The notes under the pieces are model-generated. The model saw nothing but the letters and a program-made list of their open reading frames with translations, was not told where the DNA came from and did no database searches. From a virus, in IMG/VR virus record IMGVR_UViG_3300030410_000060, positions 1-52,799 of that record: a stretch of 52,799 bases of DNA. One strand, 5' to 3'. Below, piece after piece: positions 23,811-30,277 of this stretch (position 1 is its first letter; every line of letters starts with the position of its first letter). Both the position numbers and the translations under genes were made by a program.

Positions 23811-23846
23811 GTAGGGGGGACCACTGTTTTCGACCCGCCCCCCTAC
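23811..23846. other. Strong inverted repeat before the adaptor gene
   Basis: GTAGGGGGG and CCCCCCTAC, nine perfect pairs, separated by 18 bases. It lies in the 96-base gap between the 220-residue gene and the adaptor gene. No T-run follows on the minus strand, so a rho-independent terminator is not indicated; an RNA processing or attenuation hairpin is more likely. Confidence 0.55.
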
Positions 23847-23888
23847 CTATCATGATAACGCTGTAGGAACTATTAGAAACTAAGAAGA

Positions 23889-24551
23889 TTATCCGCCGGA
23901 GCCTGGGAGTACAGAGCTTTCGTCGAAATCAAGCCAAATCGTGATAAGAGTACCGTCTGATGGGGCAGTCAATAAGTTACCTTTGTAACAGTTGAGGTAC
24001 ACGTATCCGCCAATGCCGTTAGCATTTTGAGGATTTGGGTTAACAGTGAGGTTAGGATTACCGATAACCTCAATGTGGTCGCCTGAGGACCCTGCTGCCG
24101 GGGCAATAGCTGTAGTGGCGGAGCCGCCGATTAGGGCGGACGAAGTAGCTATAAATGCTACGCCGATAGCAGGAGTTACCCCGAGAGGGAGGCCGACAGC
24201 GATCCACTGAGCAGTGGTGGCAGTACCTAAAGCAGTGATAACGTTAATGTTATTGGCTACCGTTGAGGTTGTCGGAGTTCCATTAGGAGAGGAAAGAGTT
24301 GAGACAGCGCCGATAAAGCGTCTATAGTTATCCTTGATCTGTACTTGGATAGCTCCTGCGATAGGGTTAGGGCTCCCTCCGGTAGGGGAACCGGTTGTGT
24401 GCATGAATACGTTTTTAACCATTCCAGACGATTTTAGTCCGGTAATCCCTAGGCCGTTGCCCGAAGCTACGGTAAAAGAAAACTCGAAAGAAGCAGGGCG
24501 AGCGTGAGGAGAGTAAACATTGCCTTTATTGGCCCAATTACGATTTGCCAT
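23889..24551 (-). CDS. Structural protein, 220 aa (decoration or tail-associated)
   Basis: A Gly/Ala/Thr-rich beta protein, low in charge, with no motif I recognise. The last third (DHIEVIGNPNLTVNPNPQ and YVYLNCYKGNLLTAPSDGT) looks like a jelly-roll or fibre-tip-like domain. It is the first gene of the tail module and is preceded by a structured leader and a copy of the 25-nt motif. Candidate functions are capsid decoration or a tail appendage. Confidence 0.55.
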   Translation of the reverse strand: MANRNWANKGNVYSPHARPASFEFSFTVASGNGLGITGLKSSGMVKNVFMHTTGSPTGGSPNPIAGAIQVQIKDNYRRFIGAVSTLSSPNGTPTTSTVANNINVITALGTATTAQWIAVGLPLGVTPAIGVAFIATSSALIGGSATTAIAPAAGSSGDHIEVIGNPNLTVNPNPQNANGIGGYVYLNCYKGNLLTAPSDGTLITIWLDFDESSVLPGSGG

Positions 24552-24557
24552 AGTACT

Positions 24558-24633
24558 GATATCCTTAGGTATTCCGCGCTAGTATCACCGTAGTGGCATG
24601 CGGAATAGCCTAACGGGCAAGACTAAGGATATC
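24558..24633 (-). other. Structured leader with nested inverted repeats
   Basis: The 107-base gap between 24551 and 24659 holds outer arms GATATCCTTA (24558-24567) and TAAGGATATC (24624-24633). They enclose inner arms TATTCCGC (24570-24577) and GCGGAATA (24600-24607). The arms can also be extended through CCTAA/TTAGG. It lies between the motif copy and the start of the 220-residue gene, so it would be the 5' leader of that transcript. Candidate regulatory RNA or processing site. Confidence 0.5.
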
Positions 24634-24637
24634 TTAG

Positions 24638-24662
24638 GCTTACTAAGTGTAAGGGCTTTCAC
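24638..24662 (-). promoter_or_regulatory. Repeated 25-nt motif, copy 3
   Basis: Minus-strand sequence GTG, a 10-base loop ending CCTTA, CAC, then TTAGTAAGC. Flanking GGCTT and AAGCC are complementary and extend the stem to eight pairs. It overlaps the last bases of the 78-residue gene and lies 86 bases upstream of the start at 24551, the first gene of the tail module. Confidence 0.6.
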
Positions 24663-24895
24663 AAGCCTTTGACCTCGGTAACCTTATAATAATAGACTAG
24701 GCGTGCTATAAAGGCGTATAGGTCGTCTGTATACCCCTCTAACCCTCCTAGGTAGTGGGCTACAGCTATGATAGGAATACCATAAGCTACGGCTATTTGA
24801 CCGATAGACTCGAGGAGGGGCTCATCTGGCCTCCCTCCTCGCCAAGCCACTATTGCAGGAATATTAATACGATAGAGGCTTACGTCTATGATCAT
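24659..24895 (-). CDS. Hypothetical protein, 78 aa
   Basis: A small, mostly hydrophobic protein (IGQIAVAYGIPIIAVAHYLGG, about 31-51), perhaps a weakly membrane-associated or globular helix pair. Not recognised. It overlaps the preceding gene (ATGA) and is the last of the accessory block. Its end is overlapped by motif copy 3. Confidence 0.5.
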   Translation of the reverse strand: MIIDVSLYRINIPAIVAWRGGRPDEPLLESIGQIAVAYGIPIIAVAHYLGGLEGYTDDLYAFIARLVYYYKVTEVKGL

Positions 24896-25122
24896 GTTAA
24901 ATCCTCGTCCAAGGACTCTCTCGGAGCCTTTAGTAGGGACTTACTCTTTTTCAATTCAAGGAGGCTAAGTGAGAGAGCGTACTTCGCCATGACAGCTTGC
25001 ACCGCTCTGGCCCTGTCTACTCGGTGCTTCGGGAAGGTCGTAGCCTGTCCGAGATCGTCGGTGTCTGGAATACCGAGGGCTAAGAAGCGGCCAGTGTCGG
25101 AGTTGACTAATATGAGTTTCAT
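24892..25122 (-). CDS. Hypothetical protein, 76 aa
   Basis: A charged helical protein (Lys/Arg/Leu-rich C-terminal half) starting MKLILVNSDTGRFLALGIPD. Not recognised. The ATG overlaps the stop of the 51-residue gene upstream as TAATG, so it is coupled. Confidence 0.55.
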   Translation of the reverse strand: MKLILVNSDTGRFLALGIPDTDDLGQATTFPKHRVDRARAVQAVMAKYALSLSLLELKKSKSLLKAPRESLDEDLT

Positions 25123-25277
25123 TACCCGCTCCTTTCATTGGCTTCTCGAAACCGCTCCAGTGCGAACTCAAGCTGCTCGGGGGTTAGCTCTAAGATCTCA
25201 GTAGGGAAGAGGGGCAGTTGAACTGTGCCCGTTGGTAGTGTTCCGGTTTCTAGAATGTTTACGGTGTTGGGTTTCAT
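25122..25277 (-). CDS. Small hypothetical protein, 51 aa
   Basis: A 51-codon frame with a textbook GGAGGTG ribosome binding site, seven bases ahead of the ATG at 25277. The product is a soluble acidic peptide starting MKPNTVNILETGTL and ending EANERSG. The coding position and perfect start, plus the TAATG overlap with the next gene, make it a believable gene. Confidence 0.62.
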   Translation of the reverse strand: MKPNTVNILETGTLPTGTVQLPLFPTEILELTPEQLEFALERFREANERSG

Positions 25278-25289
25278 GATTGCACCTCC

Positions 25290-25511
25290 TTAAAACCACT
25301 TAATGCGGTTACGAATTTGTTCGCTACATTCAAGAATTTGTTGAGTGCCCTTTTTCGCAAGCTCAGCGGCCTCAAGAGTTTCGTATCGAACAGGGTAGCC
25401 AACTAGACCATTCGACACCGTCCAATACTTGCGGGTGCCTGTGACTTCGAAACAATCAGCCGTGAACTTGATTTGACTTGGGGCTGGTCGTGGTCCTAAT
25501 TGGTTTTTCAT
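25290..25511 (-). CDS. Hypothetical protein, 73 aa
   Basis: A small mixed alpha/beta protein with the pattern KFTADCFEVTGTRKYWTV and a helix (ETLEAAELAKKGTQ). Not recognised; the strand-strand-helix order resembles small nucleic-acid-binding proteins, but this is only a hint. An AGGAGAA binding site supports the start. Confidence 0.58.
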   Translation of the reverse strand: MKNQLGPRPAPSQIKFTADCFEVTGTRKYWTVSNGLVGYPVRYETLEAAELAKKGTQQILECSEQIRNRIKWF

Positions 25512-25540
25512 ACTCTGTGTTCTCCTGATACCAGTATTGC

Positions 25541-25557
25541 GCGTTAACGCTTAACGC
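25541..25557. other. Inverted repeat at the end of the 33-aa gene
   Basis: Arms GCGTTAA and TTAACGC around a 3-base centre overlap the stop of the 33-codon gene. It could be an operator or mRNA-stabilising hairpin; no T-run follows. Confidence 0.35.
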
Positions 25558-25652
25558 ACAAGTTGTGTCGTTAAAGACCGAGGCGGTTTATTGAATCTAT
25601 TGGACTTTGCGGCTCTGGTAGTAATGCTAGTGCCATTATATTTCTTGCTCAT
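25551..25652 (-). CDS. Small basic peptide, 33 aa
   Basis: A 33-codon basic frame (MSKKYNGTSITTRAAKSN onward) with a clear TAGGAGATAAAA ribosome binding site ahead of the ATG. Rich in Lys/Arg/Ser/Thr, possibly DNA- or RNA-binding. No homologue is recognised. Confidence 0.48.
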   Translation of the reverse strand: MSKKYNGTSITTRAAKSNRFNKPPRSLTTQLVR

Positions 25653-25704
25653 TTTTATCTCCTAAGTTAAAGCCTAATACAATTATTATAATAAATCAAG
25701 TGTG

Positions 25705-25923
25705 TCATCCTCTTTTTAATTTAGAGTTTTTCTCCCTATTGTTAAACCTAACAGCTTCCTCGTCATCATTTAGGGTCTGCCCCTCCTGAATAGGATAGAG
25801 CTGTCCGATAGGAATGATATAAATATAGAGGGATTTTGTTAGTATCCAAGCTTCTCCATTAGCTACAGAGATCACTGTACCCGCCACATTATCCGCCATT
25901 ACCGCAATGTCGCCTTCTCTCAT
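25705..25923 (-). CDS. Hypothetical protein, 72 aa
   Basis: It opens with MREGDIAVMADNVAGTV, a strand-loop-strand beginning like a small beta-barrel or MazG/KOW-like fold, and has a charged disordered tail (NNREKNSKLKRG). Not recognised. Overlap with the dUTPase stop as ATGA shows translational coupling to it. Confidence 0.5.
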   Translation of the reverse strand: MREGDIAVMADNVAGTVISVANGEAWILTKSLYIYIIPIGQLYPIQEGQTLNDDEEAVRFNNREKNSKLKRG

Positions 25924-26333
25924 TTGCCTGTGCTCCCATATCCGCCCGTGCCTCGAGCACTGGGGTTTAGTGTGCCTTCTACAAGTGTAATTTGAGGGTA
26001 GGGGAGGACTATAAGCTGTCCAATCCTCTCCCCTAACTTATAGGGCGTTCTATTCCCGCTACCTGTAAATCGAAAGGACACCTCCCCTCTGTAGCCGCTA
26101 TCTAGTACACCGACTGAGTTACAAAGCATTAAGCCCCGCTCGCTAATACTAGACCTAGGGAAAAGAAGACCTACGTACCCTTCTGGTATCTCAAAGGATA
26201 AGCCAGTACCATATTCCCAGTACTCATCTTTTATCGACATACTATTAGCAGTTAAATCTAAAGCAGCGTCTCCCTCCTTAGCATAAGCGGGAGTTATGGC
26301 GTTTTCATAGAGCTTTTTGAATTTGATAATCAT
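25920..26333 (-). CDS. dut: dUTP diphosphatase (trimeric dUTPase)
   Basis: The protein (137 aa) shows all five motifs of trimeric dUTPases: motif 1 DAALDL, motif 2 PRSSIS, motif 3 GVLDSGYRGEV, motif 4 RIGQLIVLP and motif 5 the C-terminal RGTGGYGSTG. It converts dUTP to dUMP and pyrophosphate, keeping uracil out of DNA and feeding dTMP synthesis. The motif 3 Asp activates water. It follows the ribonucleotide reductase by 66 bases, forming a nucleotide-metabolism pair, and overlaps the next gene. Confidence 0.95.
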   Translation of the reverse strand: MIIKFKKLYENAITPAYAKEGDAALDLTANSMSIKDEYWEYGTGLSFEIPEGYVGLLFPRSSISERGLMLCNSVGVLDSGYRGEVSFRFTGSGNRTPYKLGERIGQLIVLPYPQITLVEGTLNPSARGTGGYGSTGK

Positions 26334-26399
26334 TTTTGCCTTTCTATACCCTTACGGGACTTTTTTCATGGTTTTAGCTAATTTTGTACCCTATCGGTG

Positions 26400-28022
26400 T
26401 TAAAGTCCACACACCCCGTTTAAGCACTCGCGTTCTTTCTCCTCGAACACAGTACCTTCGTCGGCTAGGGCCTCAGCGAGAGACACTCTCTCTAAAGGTT
26501 GTCCACTTCTTGAGCCGTCGGGATACACGGTAAACCCGCGTAAGCGCTTAGCATACTTCAATAGGGTATTGGAATGGGAGTCGAGAGTAGCTTCGCTATT
26601 CGACTCAGAGCCCCAGGCAGGCATGTTACAAGTACTAGATATGGACATATCCACGTAGTTTTGTACGTCTGCCTGGAACTTAACCCTTTCCTTAAAGGTA
26701 AGGTCATAGCTATCCGTAATTCTATCCAATTTTACCCCTAATTCCATAAGACGCTTAACGCTCCCGTCTACGACATATTGATAGAACCATTTGCCCTCTT
26801 TAAAGTAGCGTCTCTTATACGCCTTACAGAATAGGGGCTCTAGGCCTGTTGTGGTCTCCGCTATGATACCAATGGTACCGGTGGGGGCGACAGCTCTAAC
26901 GCCTTTGGGGACTGAGACCCCGAGCTGCTTAGCGCCAATGAAAGCCATGCTGTCACTCTCCTGCTCATACACGGATAACCAACGGTGCAGCTCTGCTGTC
27001 GCAGCGTAGGGTTGTCCTCGTATCATTAGCCATTCATGAATACCCCCTAGGCCAAGTCCGATGCGATTGTTTTTGTCTCCCACCTCTTTAATTTTAGGCG
27101 TAGGGATTTGGCTATAGATACCGCCGCAGAGGAGGAATAGAGTAGAGAGCTTAACTACTTCGGATAGCTCCTTAGTGTCTTTAATCCTATTAATCCAGAC
27201 GGTGCCTAAGTTACACTTATCGCTGTCGTCCTCACTAGTGACCTCCGTACATGCGTTTCGTAAGTTCTCGTTATCCTTACGAAAGTTGAAAGCCATTCCC
27301 GGCTCAGCAGTGCTAAACGCTTGTCTACAGTTTTCTTTCCATACTTTCTTAGCTAACTCATGTTTTGGATGATTATCATACTCAATAGCCATGAAAAATT
27401 CTGTATCATACTCGACACTTATGTTAGTTAGCTCCATAGGGAGTACAAAGGTGAGGTCATTGGCTTTAGAGGCTTTCATAGCTTCGGAGTGGTCTTTAAG
27501 TTTTAGGAACTTAAAAACGTCGGCATGAGACCAATTCATACCGGCCCATATAGCGCTTCTGCGCTGTCCGCCCTGCATGACGTAGCGCCCTGCTTCGTTA
27601 ACCATGTTCATTAAGGCGATAGGACCTGTTGAGGTCCCACCGGTGCGAGAGATTTTAGCCCCCTCTGGTCGTACCTTAGAGTAACTTACCCCGATGCCGC
27701 CGCCTGTCATGAGGGACGCGGTCACCTTACCCATTACGTCGGCCCAGCCCTCACGGCTGTCTTCGGCTCGGAATAGAAAGCAGTTATTGACCTGATGAAA
27801 CTCACGACCGGCTGCATAGAGATACCGGCCGCCTGGGATAAACTTACGGGAGAGGATTAAGTTATAGATCTTCTCTTTCGTCTTGGCGTCGAGGAGCTGG
27901 GAGCAGACACTCTCGACTACCCTCCTCGCGGTGTCCGACCACGTCTCGATACCGTCTTTCGAGTACTTCTGAAGATAAATGTCTTGGCTAAACTTAGAAC
28001 CGAATACGTCAAATTTACTCAT
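26400..28022 (-). CDS. nrdJ: Ribonucleotide reductase, adenosylcobalamin-dependent (class II)
   Basis: The protein (540 aa) is a class II (B12-dependent) reductase converting ribonucleotides to deoxyribonucleotides. Support: FIPGGRYLYAAG, NNCFLF with the first active-site Cys, GGGIGVSYSKVRPEG, KCNLGTVW (the catalytic finger-loop Cys-Asn-Leu) and APTGTIGIIAETTTGLEP. The C-terminal CLNGVC pair (C533, C538) is reduced by thioredoxin-type partners. It is shorter than host class II enzymes, as in many phages. The start at 28022 overlaps the preceding stop as ATGA with an AAGGAAAAA site; a longer upstream frame runs into that gene. No NrdB-type radical subunit or thioredoxin is seen here, consistent with class II. 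Confidence 0.9.
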   Translation of the reverse strand: MSKFDVFGSKFSQDIYLQKYSKDGIETWSDTARRVVESVCSQLLDAKTKEKIYNLILSRKFIPGGRYLYAAGREFHQVNNCFLFRAEDSREGWADVMGKVTASLMTGGGIGVSYSKVRPEGAKISRTGGTSTGPIALMNMVNEAGRYVMQGGQRRSAIWAGMNWSHADVFKFLKLKDHSEAMKASKANDLTFVLPMELTNISVEYDTEFFMAIEYDNHPKHELAKKVWKENCRQAFSTAEPGMAFNFRKDNENLRNACTEVTSEDDSDKCNLGTVWINRIKDTKELSEVVKLSTLFLLCGGIYSQIPTPKIKEVGDKNNRIGLGLGGIHEWLMIRGQPYAATAELHRWLSVYEQESDSMAFIGAKQLGVSVPKGVRAVAPTGTIGIIAETTTGLEPLFCKAYKRRYFKEGKWFYQYVVDGSVKRLMELGVKLDRITDSYDLTFKERVKFQADVQNYVDMSISSTCNMPAWGSESNSEATLDSHSNTLLKYAKRLRGFTVYPDGSRSGQPLERVSLAEALADEGTVFEEKERECLNGVCGL

Positions 28023-28471
28023 CTCTTTTTTCCTTTGTTTTTGAGTGCTTCTAATGCTGCTAGGCAAATGGCATGAGGGATAGAGTCCCCCACTGTATAC
28101 GCGAAGTCTAACTTCGTAGCTGAGTCGGATACCCTGCATATATACTGAAGTGGGGGTGCGTTATAGGATTTACTCTCTACTGTAAACCCTAACGGGTTAA
28201 GCTTGTTTACGACTGTCCAAGCGTCATATATTCTAGTTGAGTACCTAGGTAAGAGGCAGTCTTCGTCTGCATGGGCCCCTCGAGCCTCGGCAGATGTCCA
28301 TTCAAAAACTCGCACTGCGATTTCGGCGTCTAAGTTACGGCTTGAGGGGAGGTCCTCGGCTGCTTGACTCAAGGTCTTAGTGAGGCAAATCGGACACTTC
28401 TCAGCGGTATCCGACAGGTAGTGGGTCTCCTCGCAGTCGCTACAAGTAAAAGCTGTTAGATGTTTTAGCAT
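28019..28471 (-). CDS. Zinc ribbon plus phage ABA-sandwich domain protein, 150 aa
   Basis: The N-terminus has two CxxC knuckles (FTCSDC and KCPIC) forming a zinc ribbon, then a flexible linker. Then comes the pattern of a phage ABA-sandwich domain (LPRYSTRIYDAWTVVNKL, with IPHAICLAALEAL at the end). This domain occurs in small phage proteins of unknown role. The start at 28471, two bases after the previous stop with a GGGGGAAT site, is preferred over a longer frame. It is the gene before nrdJ in the operon. Confidence 0.62.
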   Translation of the reverse strand: MLKHLTAFTCSDCEETHYLSDTAEKCPICLTKTLSQAAEDLPSSRNLDAEIAVRVFEWTSAEARGAHADEDCLLPRYSTRIYDAWTVVNKLNPLGFTVESKSYNAPPLQYICRVSDSATKLDFAYTVGDSIPHAICLAALEALKNKGKKR

Positions 28472-28472
28472 A

Positions 28473-28640
28473 TCATTCCCCCAATAGTCGTGCGCAATAG
28501 GTGTAAAAAGTGTCATCGTCCATGTCCTCCGCTGGTATATCGAGGCCGTCTTCGAAAGCTAAGTCGTCGATTTGGGCTAAGTCGATTGTAAAGGTCTTAC
28601 CGTTATTTGGGTTTTCGTACTCAAATACTCGTTTAGTCAT
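28473..28640 (-). CDS. Small acidic protein, 55 aa
   Basis: A 55-codon frame starting at the ATG at 28640 with a TTAGGAGAAA binding site. It encodes an acidic product (MTKRVFEYENPNNGKTFTID then a DDLAFEDGLDIPAEDMDDD stretch). Acidic small phage proteins often mimic DNA or inhibit host enzymes, but no function is assigned here. The upstream frame to 28841 lacks start signals. A sigma70-like promoter lies just upstream. Confidence 0.6.
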   Translation of the reverse strand: MTKRVFEYENPNNGKTFTIDLAQIDDLAFEDGLDIPAEDMDDDTFYTYCARLLGE

Positions 28641-28662
28641 AAAAGTTTTTCTCCTAACTAAG

Positions 28663-28691
28663 ATACTACACGCCCTAACAATAGGCGTCAA
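28663..28691 (-). promoter_or_regulatory. Sigma70-like promoter ahead of the nrdJ operon
   Basis: On the minus strand: TTGACG, 17-base spacer, TAGTAT. It lies between the 76-residue and 55-residue genes, about 20 bases before the 55-residue gene start. It is one of five similar boxes in the window. Its strength is unknown. Confidence 0.6.
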
Positions 28692-28705
28692 TGTGTCTTT
28701 TAAAA

Positions 28706-28936
28706 CTATTTTACTCTTTTTAGCTTTCCTTGTAGAAGATACAATTTTTTGTATATGAGGTCTAGCGCTATCATATCCTCTAAGGTGGCAGGACCTACGC
28801 AATATCTGTGCCAGTTTAAGAGCTGCCCCACGTCCTTGCATTCCTCAACTATCTGGGGAGGAGGTACCTCAATTTGTAAGGGCTCCTCTCCTAGCTCATC
28901 TCTCCCGCGCTTCCATTCATTCCATTTAGTCGGCAT
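28706..28936 (-). CDS. Hypothetical protein, 76 aa
   Basis: A helical, charged protein starting MPTKWNEWKRGRDELGEEP, with a C-terminal leucine- and lysine-rich helix (LDLIYKKLYLLQGKL). Not recognised. A GGAGACACAT site supports the ATG. Promoter 28957-28985 and the 27-bp repeats lie directly upstream. Confidence 0.58.
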   Translation of the reverse strand: MPTKWNEWKRGRDELGEEPLQIEVPPPQIVEECKDVGQLLNWHRYCVGPATLEDMIALDLIYKKLYLLQGKLKRVK

Positions 28937-28956
28937 ATGTGTCTCCTTTCAAAGAC

Positions 28957-28985
28957 ATGGTACTTTTAGGGAAGGCGGGAGTCAA
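28957..28985 (-). promoter_or_regulatory. Sigma70-like promoter ahead of the 76-aa gene
   Basis: On the minus strand: TTGACT, 17-base spacer, TACCAT, about 20 bases before the ATG at 28936. Directly upstream are two 27-bp repeats with hairpin potential that could be operators. Confidence 0.58.
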
Positions 28986-28992
28986 CTATTAT

Positions 28993-29052
28993 TTATGGTG
29001 TCGTATAAGACACCGTATAAGGCTCTTATGGTGCCATATAAGACACCGTATA
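28993..29052. repeat. Two 27-bp direct repeats with internal palindromes
   Basis: Two units (28993-29019 and 29026-29052), differing at two positions, share TTATGGTG at the start and TATAAGACACCGTATA at the end. Each contains a palindrome of the type GGTGTC/GACACC that can form a 6-bp hairpin. They lie just upstream of a sigma70-like promoter, fitting a tandem operator for a phage or host repressor. Confidence 0.68.
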
Positions 29053-29068
29053 CCGTGTAAGGGCGCAT

Positions 29069-29359
29069 CTATAAGCCCGCTTCTAAAGGGGTCCGTTTTT
29101 GTACACGCACTGTCGAAAACGATACCCGTTTAATTAGCCCTGCCTCCTCCAGGGCGTCCTTGCCAAAGAACTTAGTCATAGCGTCAATACTCTCTAGGCG
29201 TGTCTGCACTACGGGAGTGACCATAACTAAAAACCTGTCTGTAGAGAAAGAACCGGTCATTCTGCATAAGTCCTTAATCTCCTTAGCTTTTTGTTCTAAG
29301 TCCTTAATCTGGGCCTCTATCATAACTAACTTCTCTAACGTCTCATCGGTGAGCTTCAT
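29069..29359 (-). CDS. Hypothetical helical protein, 96 aa
   Basis: An N-terminal coiled coil (about residues 8-33: LEKLVMIEAQIKDLEQKAKE) is followed by a beta-rich section and a charged tail. Not recognised; resembles small phage host-interference proteins only in general. A GGAGAAGA site lies upstream. The TATA-rich tandem repeats lie just beyond its 3' end. Confidence 0.58.
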   Translation of the reverse strand: MKLTDETLEKLVMIEAQIKDLEQKAKEIKDLCRMTGSFSTDRFLVMVTPVVQTRLESIDAMTKFFGKDALEEAGLIKRVSFSTVRVQKRTPLEAGL

Positions 29360-29574
29360 TGGTCTTCTCCTTTAGGCCAAGTAAATTCGTTTTCATATAT
29401 GGGGAATTTGATATACCCGTTTAGTCCGTACTCTCTAAAGGTTTCTATCTCATTGTCCCCATCCTTATAGGCTAGGAGAATGGGCACTAAGAAAGGACAG
29501 GTTCTAATCGCGGTAACTGCCATCTTTATACACCGGGGGTGGCCGGGTTTGTCTAGTACTAGTATCAGTTTCAT
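29356..29574 (-). CDS. Hypothetical protein, 72 aa
   Basis: The product starts MKLILVLDKPGHPRCIKMAV, a beta-turn-helix entry, followed by ILLAYKDGDNEIETFREYG. It has the outline of a small Rossmann-like or glutaredoxin-like unit, but no active-site motif is seen. It overlaps both neighbours (ATGA), so it is translationally coupled. Confidence 0.55.
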   Translation of the reverse strand: MKLILVLDKPGHPRCIKMAVTAIRTCPFLVPILLAYKDGDNEIETFREYGLNGYIKFPIYENEFTWPKGEDQ

Positions 29575-30146
29575 ACGCTGTGTCCTCGGCGCTGAGTGTC
29601 TTCGTTGCTGTCTTCTCGAAGTCTTGAGATAAACTCTGCGATATCGTCTGGGCTCATCGTAGAGGGGAGGGGGATATTCATAGCTTTACCATTAAAGACA
29701 AAGGTAAGGATGACGTTTTGCACCGGTGTTTTTAGGGGGGTCTTCGGGGTGGGGCGGGGGGTAGGTAGGGCTACGGGGTTGCTTACTATCTGAGCTAAGG
29801 TCTCATACTGGACTGGGCGCTTATACTCTTTAACTTGCGCAGCTCCTCCGAAAAACGCCTCCCCTAGTTGAGGGATACGGTACCGTATTGATTTGAGGGC
29901 TTTAACCTTATGGTGTCTGTCTAGCTCTAAGGTCCCTACGCCAGCTACGGCTAGGCAGTTTAGGGCCTCTGCGTAGTCCTCTCTTTGATAGGTAAACTTC
30001 TCCTCCGTCATTTTAAGCACTAAGGCGTCTAGGGTTAGTATATGCCTAGCTCTTTTCCTTTGTGCGAACATATGGAGGACGTCCGTTAGGGCGGGGCGGG
30101 TTTTAGCGTCTTCTCTTAACTTCGATATCACTTCTTTTGTAGTCAT
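29571..30146 (-). CDS. Hypothetical protein, 191 aa
   Basis: The first 110 residues are helical and charged, with EKFTYQREDYAEALNCLAVAG, consistent with a winged-helix-like unit. A Pro-rich linker (about 120-140, PTPRPTPKTPLKTP) leads to a C-terminal domain with VILTFVFNGKAMNIPLPS and DDIAEFISRLRED. Probably a two-domain regulator or host-interaction protein; not recognised. A sigma70-like promoter lies about 30 bases upstream of the ATG. It is the first gene of the accessory block. Confidence 0.55.
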   Translation of the reverse strand: MTTKEVISKLREDAKTRPALTDVLHMFAQRKRARHILTLDALVLKMTEEKFTYQREDYAEALNCLAVAGVGTLELDRHHKVKALKSIRYRIPQLGEAFFGGAAQVKEYKRPVQYETLAQIVSNPVALPTPRPTPKTPLKTPVQNVILTFVFNGKAMNIPLPSTMSPDDIAEFISRLREDSNEDTQRRGHSV

Positions 30147-30172
30147 TGATTTGACTCCTTTTCTTAATCAGG

Positions 30173-30201
30173 GTTTTACATGATTAGGGAGGGAGCGTCA
30201 A
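30173..30201 (-). promoter_or_regulatory. Sigma70-like promoter for the accessory block
   Basis: On the minus strand: TTGACG, 17-base spacer, TAAAAC, ahead of the 191-residue gene. It sits just downstream of the capsid terminator, so it restarts transcription after the head operon ends. Confidence 0.58.
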
Positions 30202-30220
30202 GAGATATTATATAATAAAT

Positions 30221-30251
30221 AAAAAAGGCTAGGGAGGAGTCCTCCCTAGCC
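30221..30251 (-). terminator. Rho-independent terminator after the major capsid gene
   Basis: On the minus strand a perfect 10-bp stem, GGCTAGGGAG and CTCCCTAGCC with a 5-base loop, is followed immediately by six T residues. It is 27 bases after the capsid stop. It ends the head operon and would protect the accessory block from high-level capsid transcription. Confidence 0.92.
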
Positions 30252-30277
30252 CTAAATCGACAAGCGATTTAATTATT

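Noticed and set aside
23811-23846. Rho-independent terminator
   Set aside because: The stem is strong but no T-run follows on either strand, so it is kept only as a hairpin.
24755-25204. 149-codon plus-strand frame across three small minus-strand genes
   Set aside because: The minus strand has three coupled genes with good binding sites and TAATG/ATGA overlaps; the plus frame has neither a binding site nor a recognisable product.
28993-29052. CRISPR array
   Set aside because: Only two repeats with a 6-base gap rather than spacers of 25-40 bases, and no cas genes.
28749-29060. 103-codon plus-strand frame over the 27-bp repeats
   Set aside because: Its C-terminal repeat PYKTPY arises from the DNA repeats; no start signal and it is antisense to the 76-aa gene.
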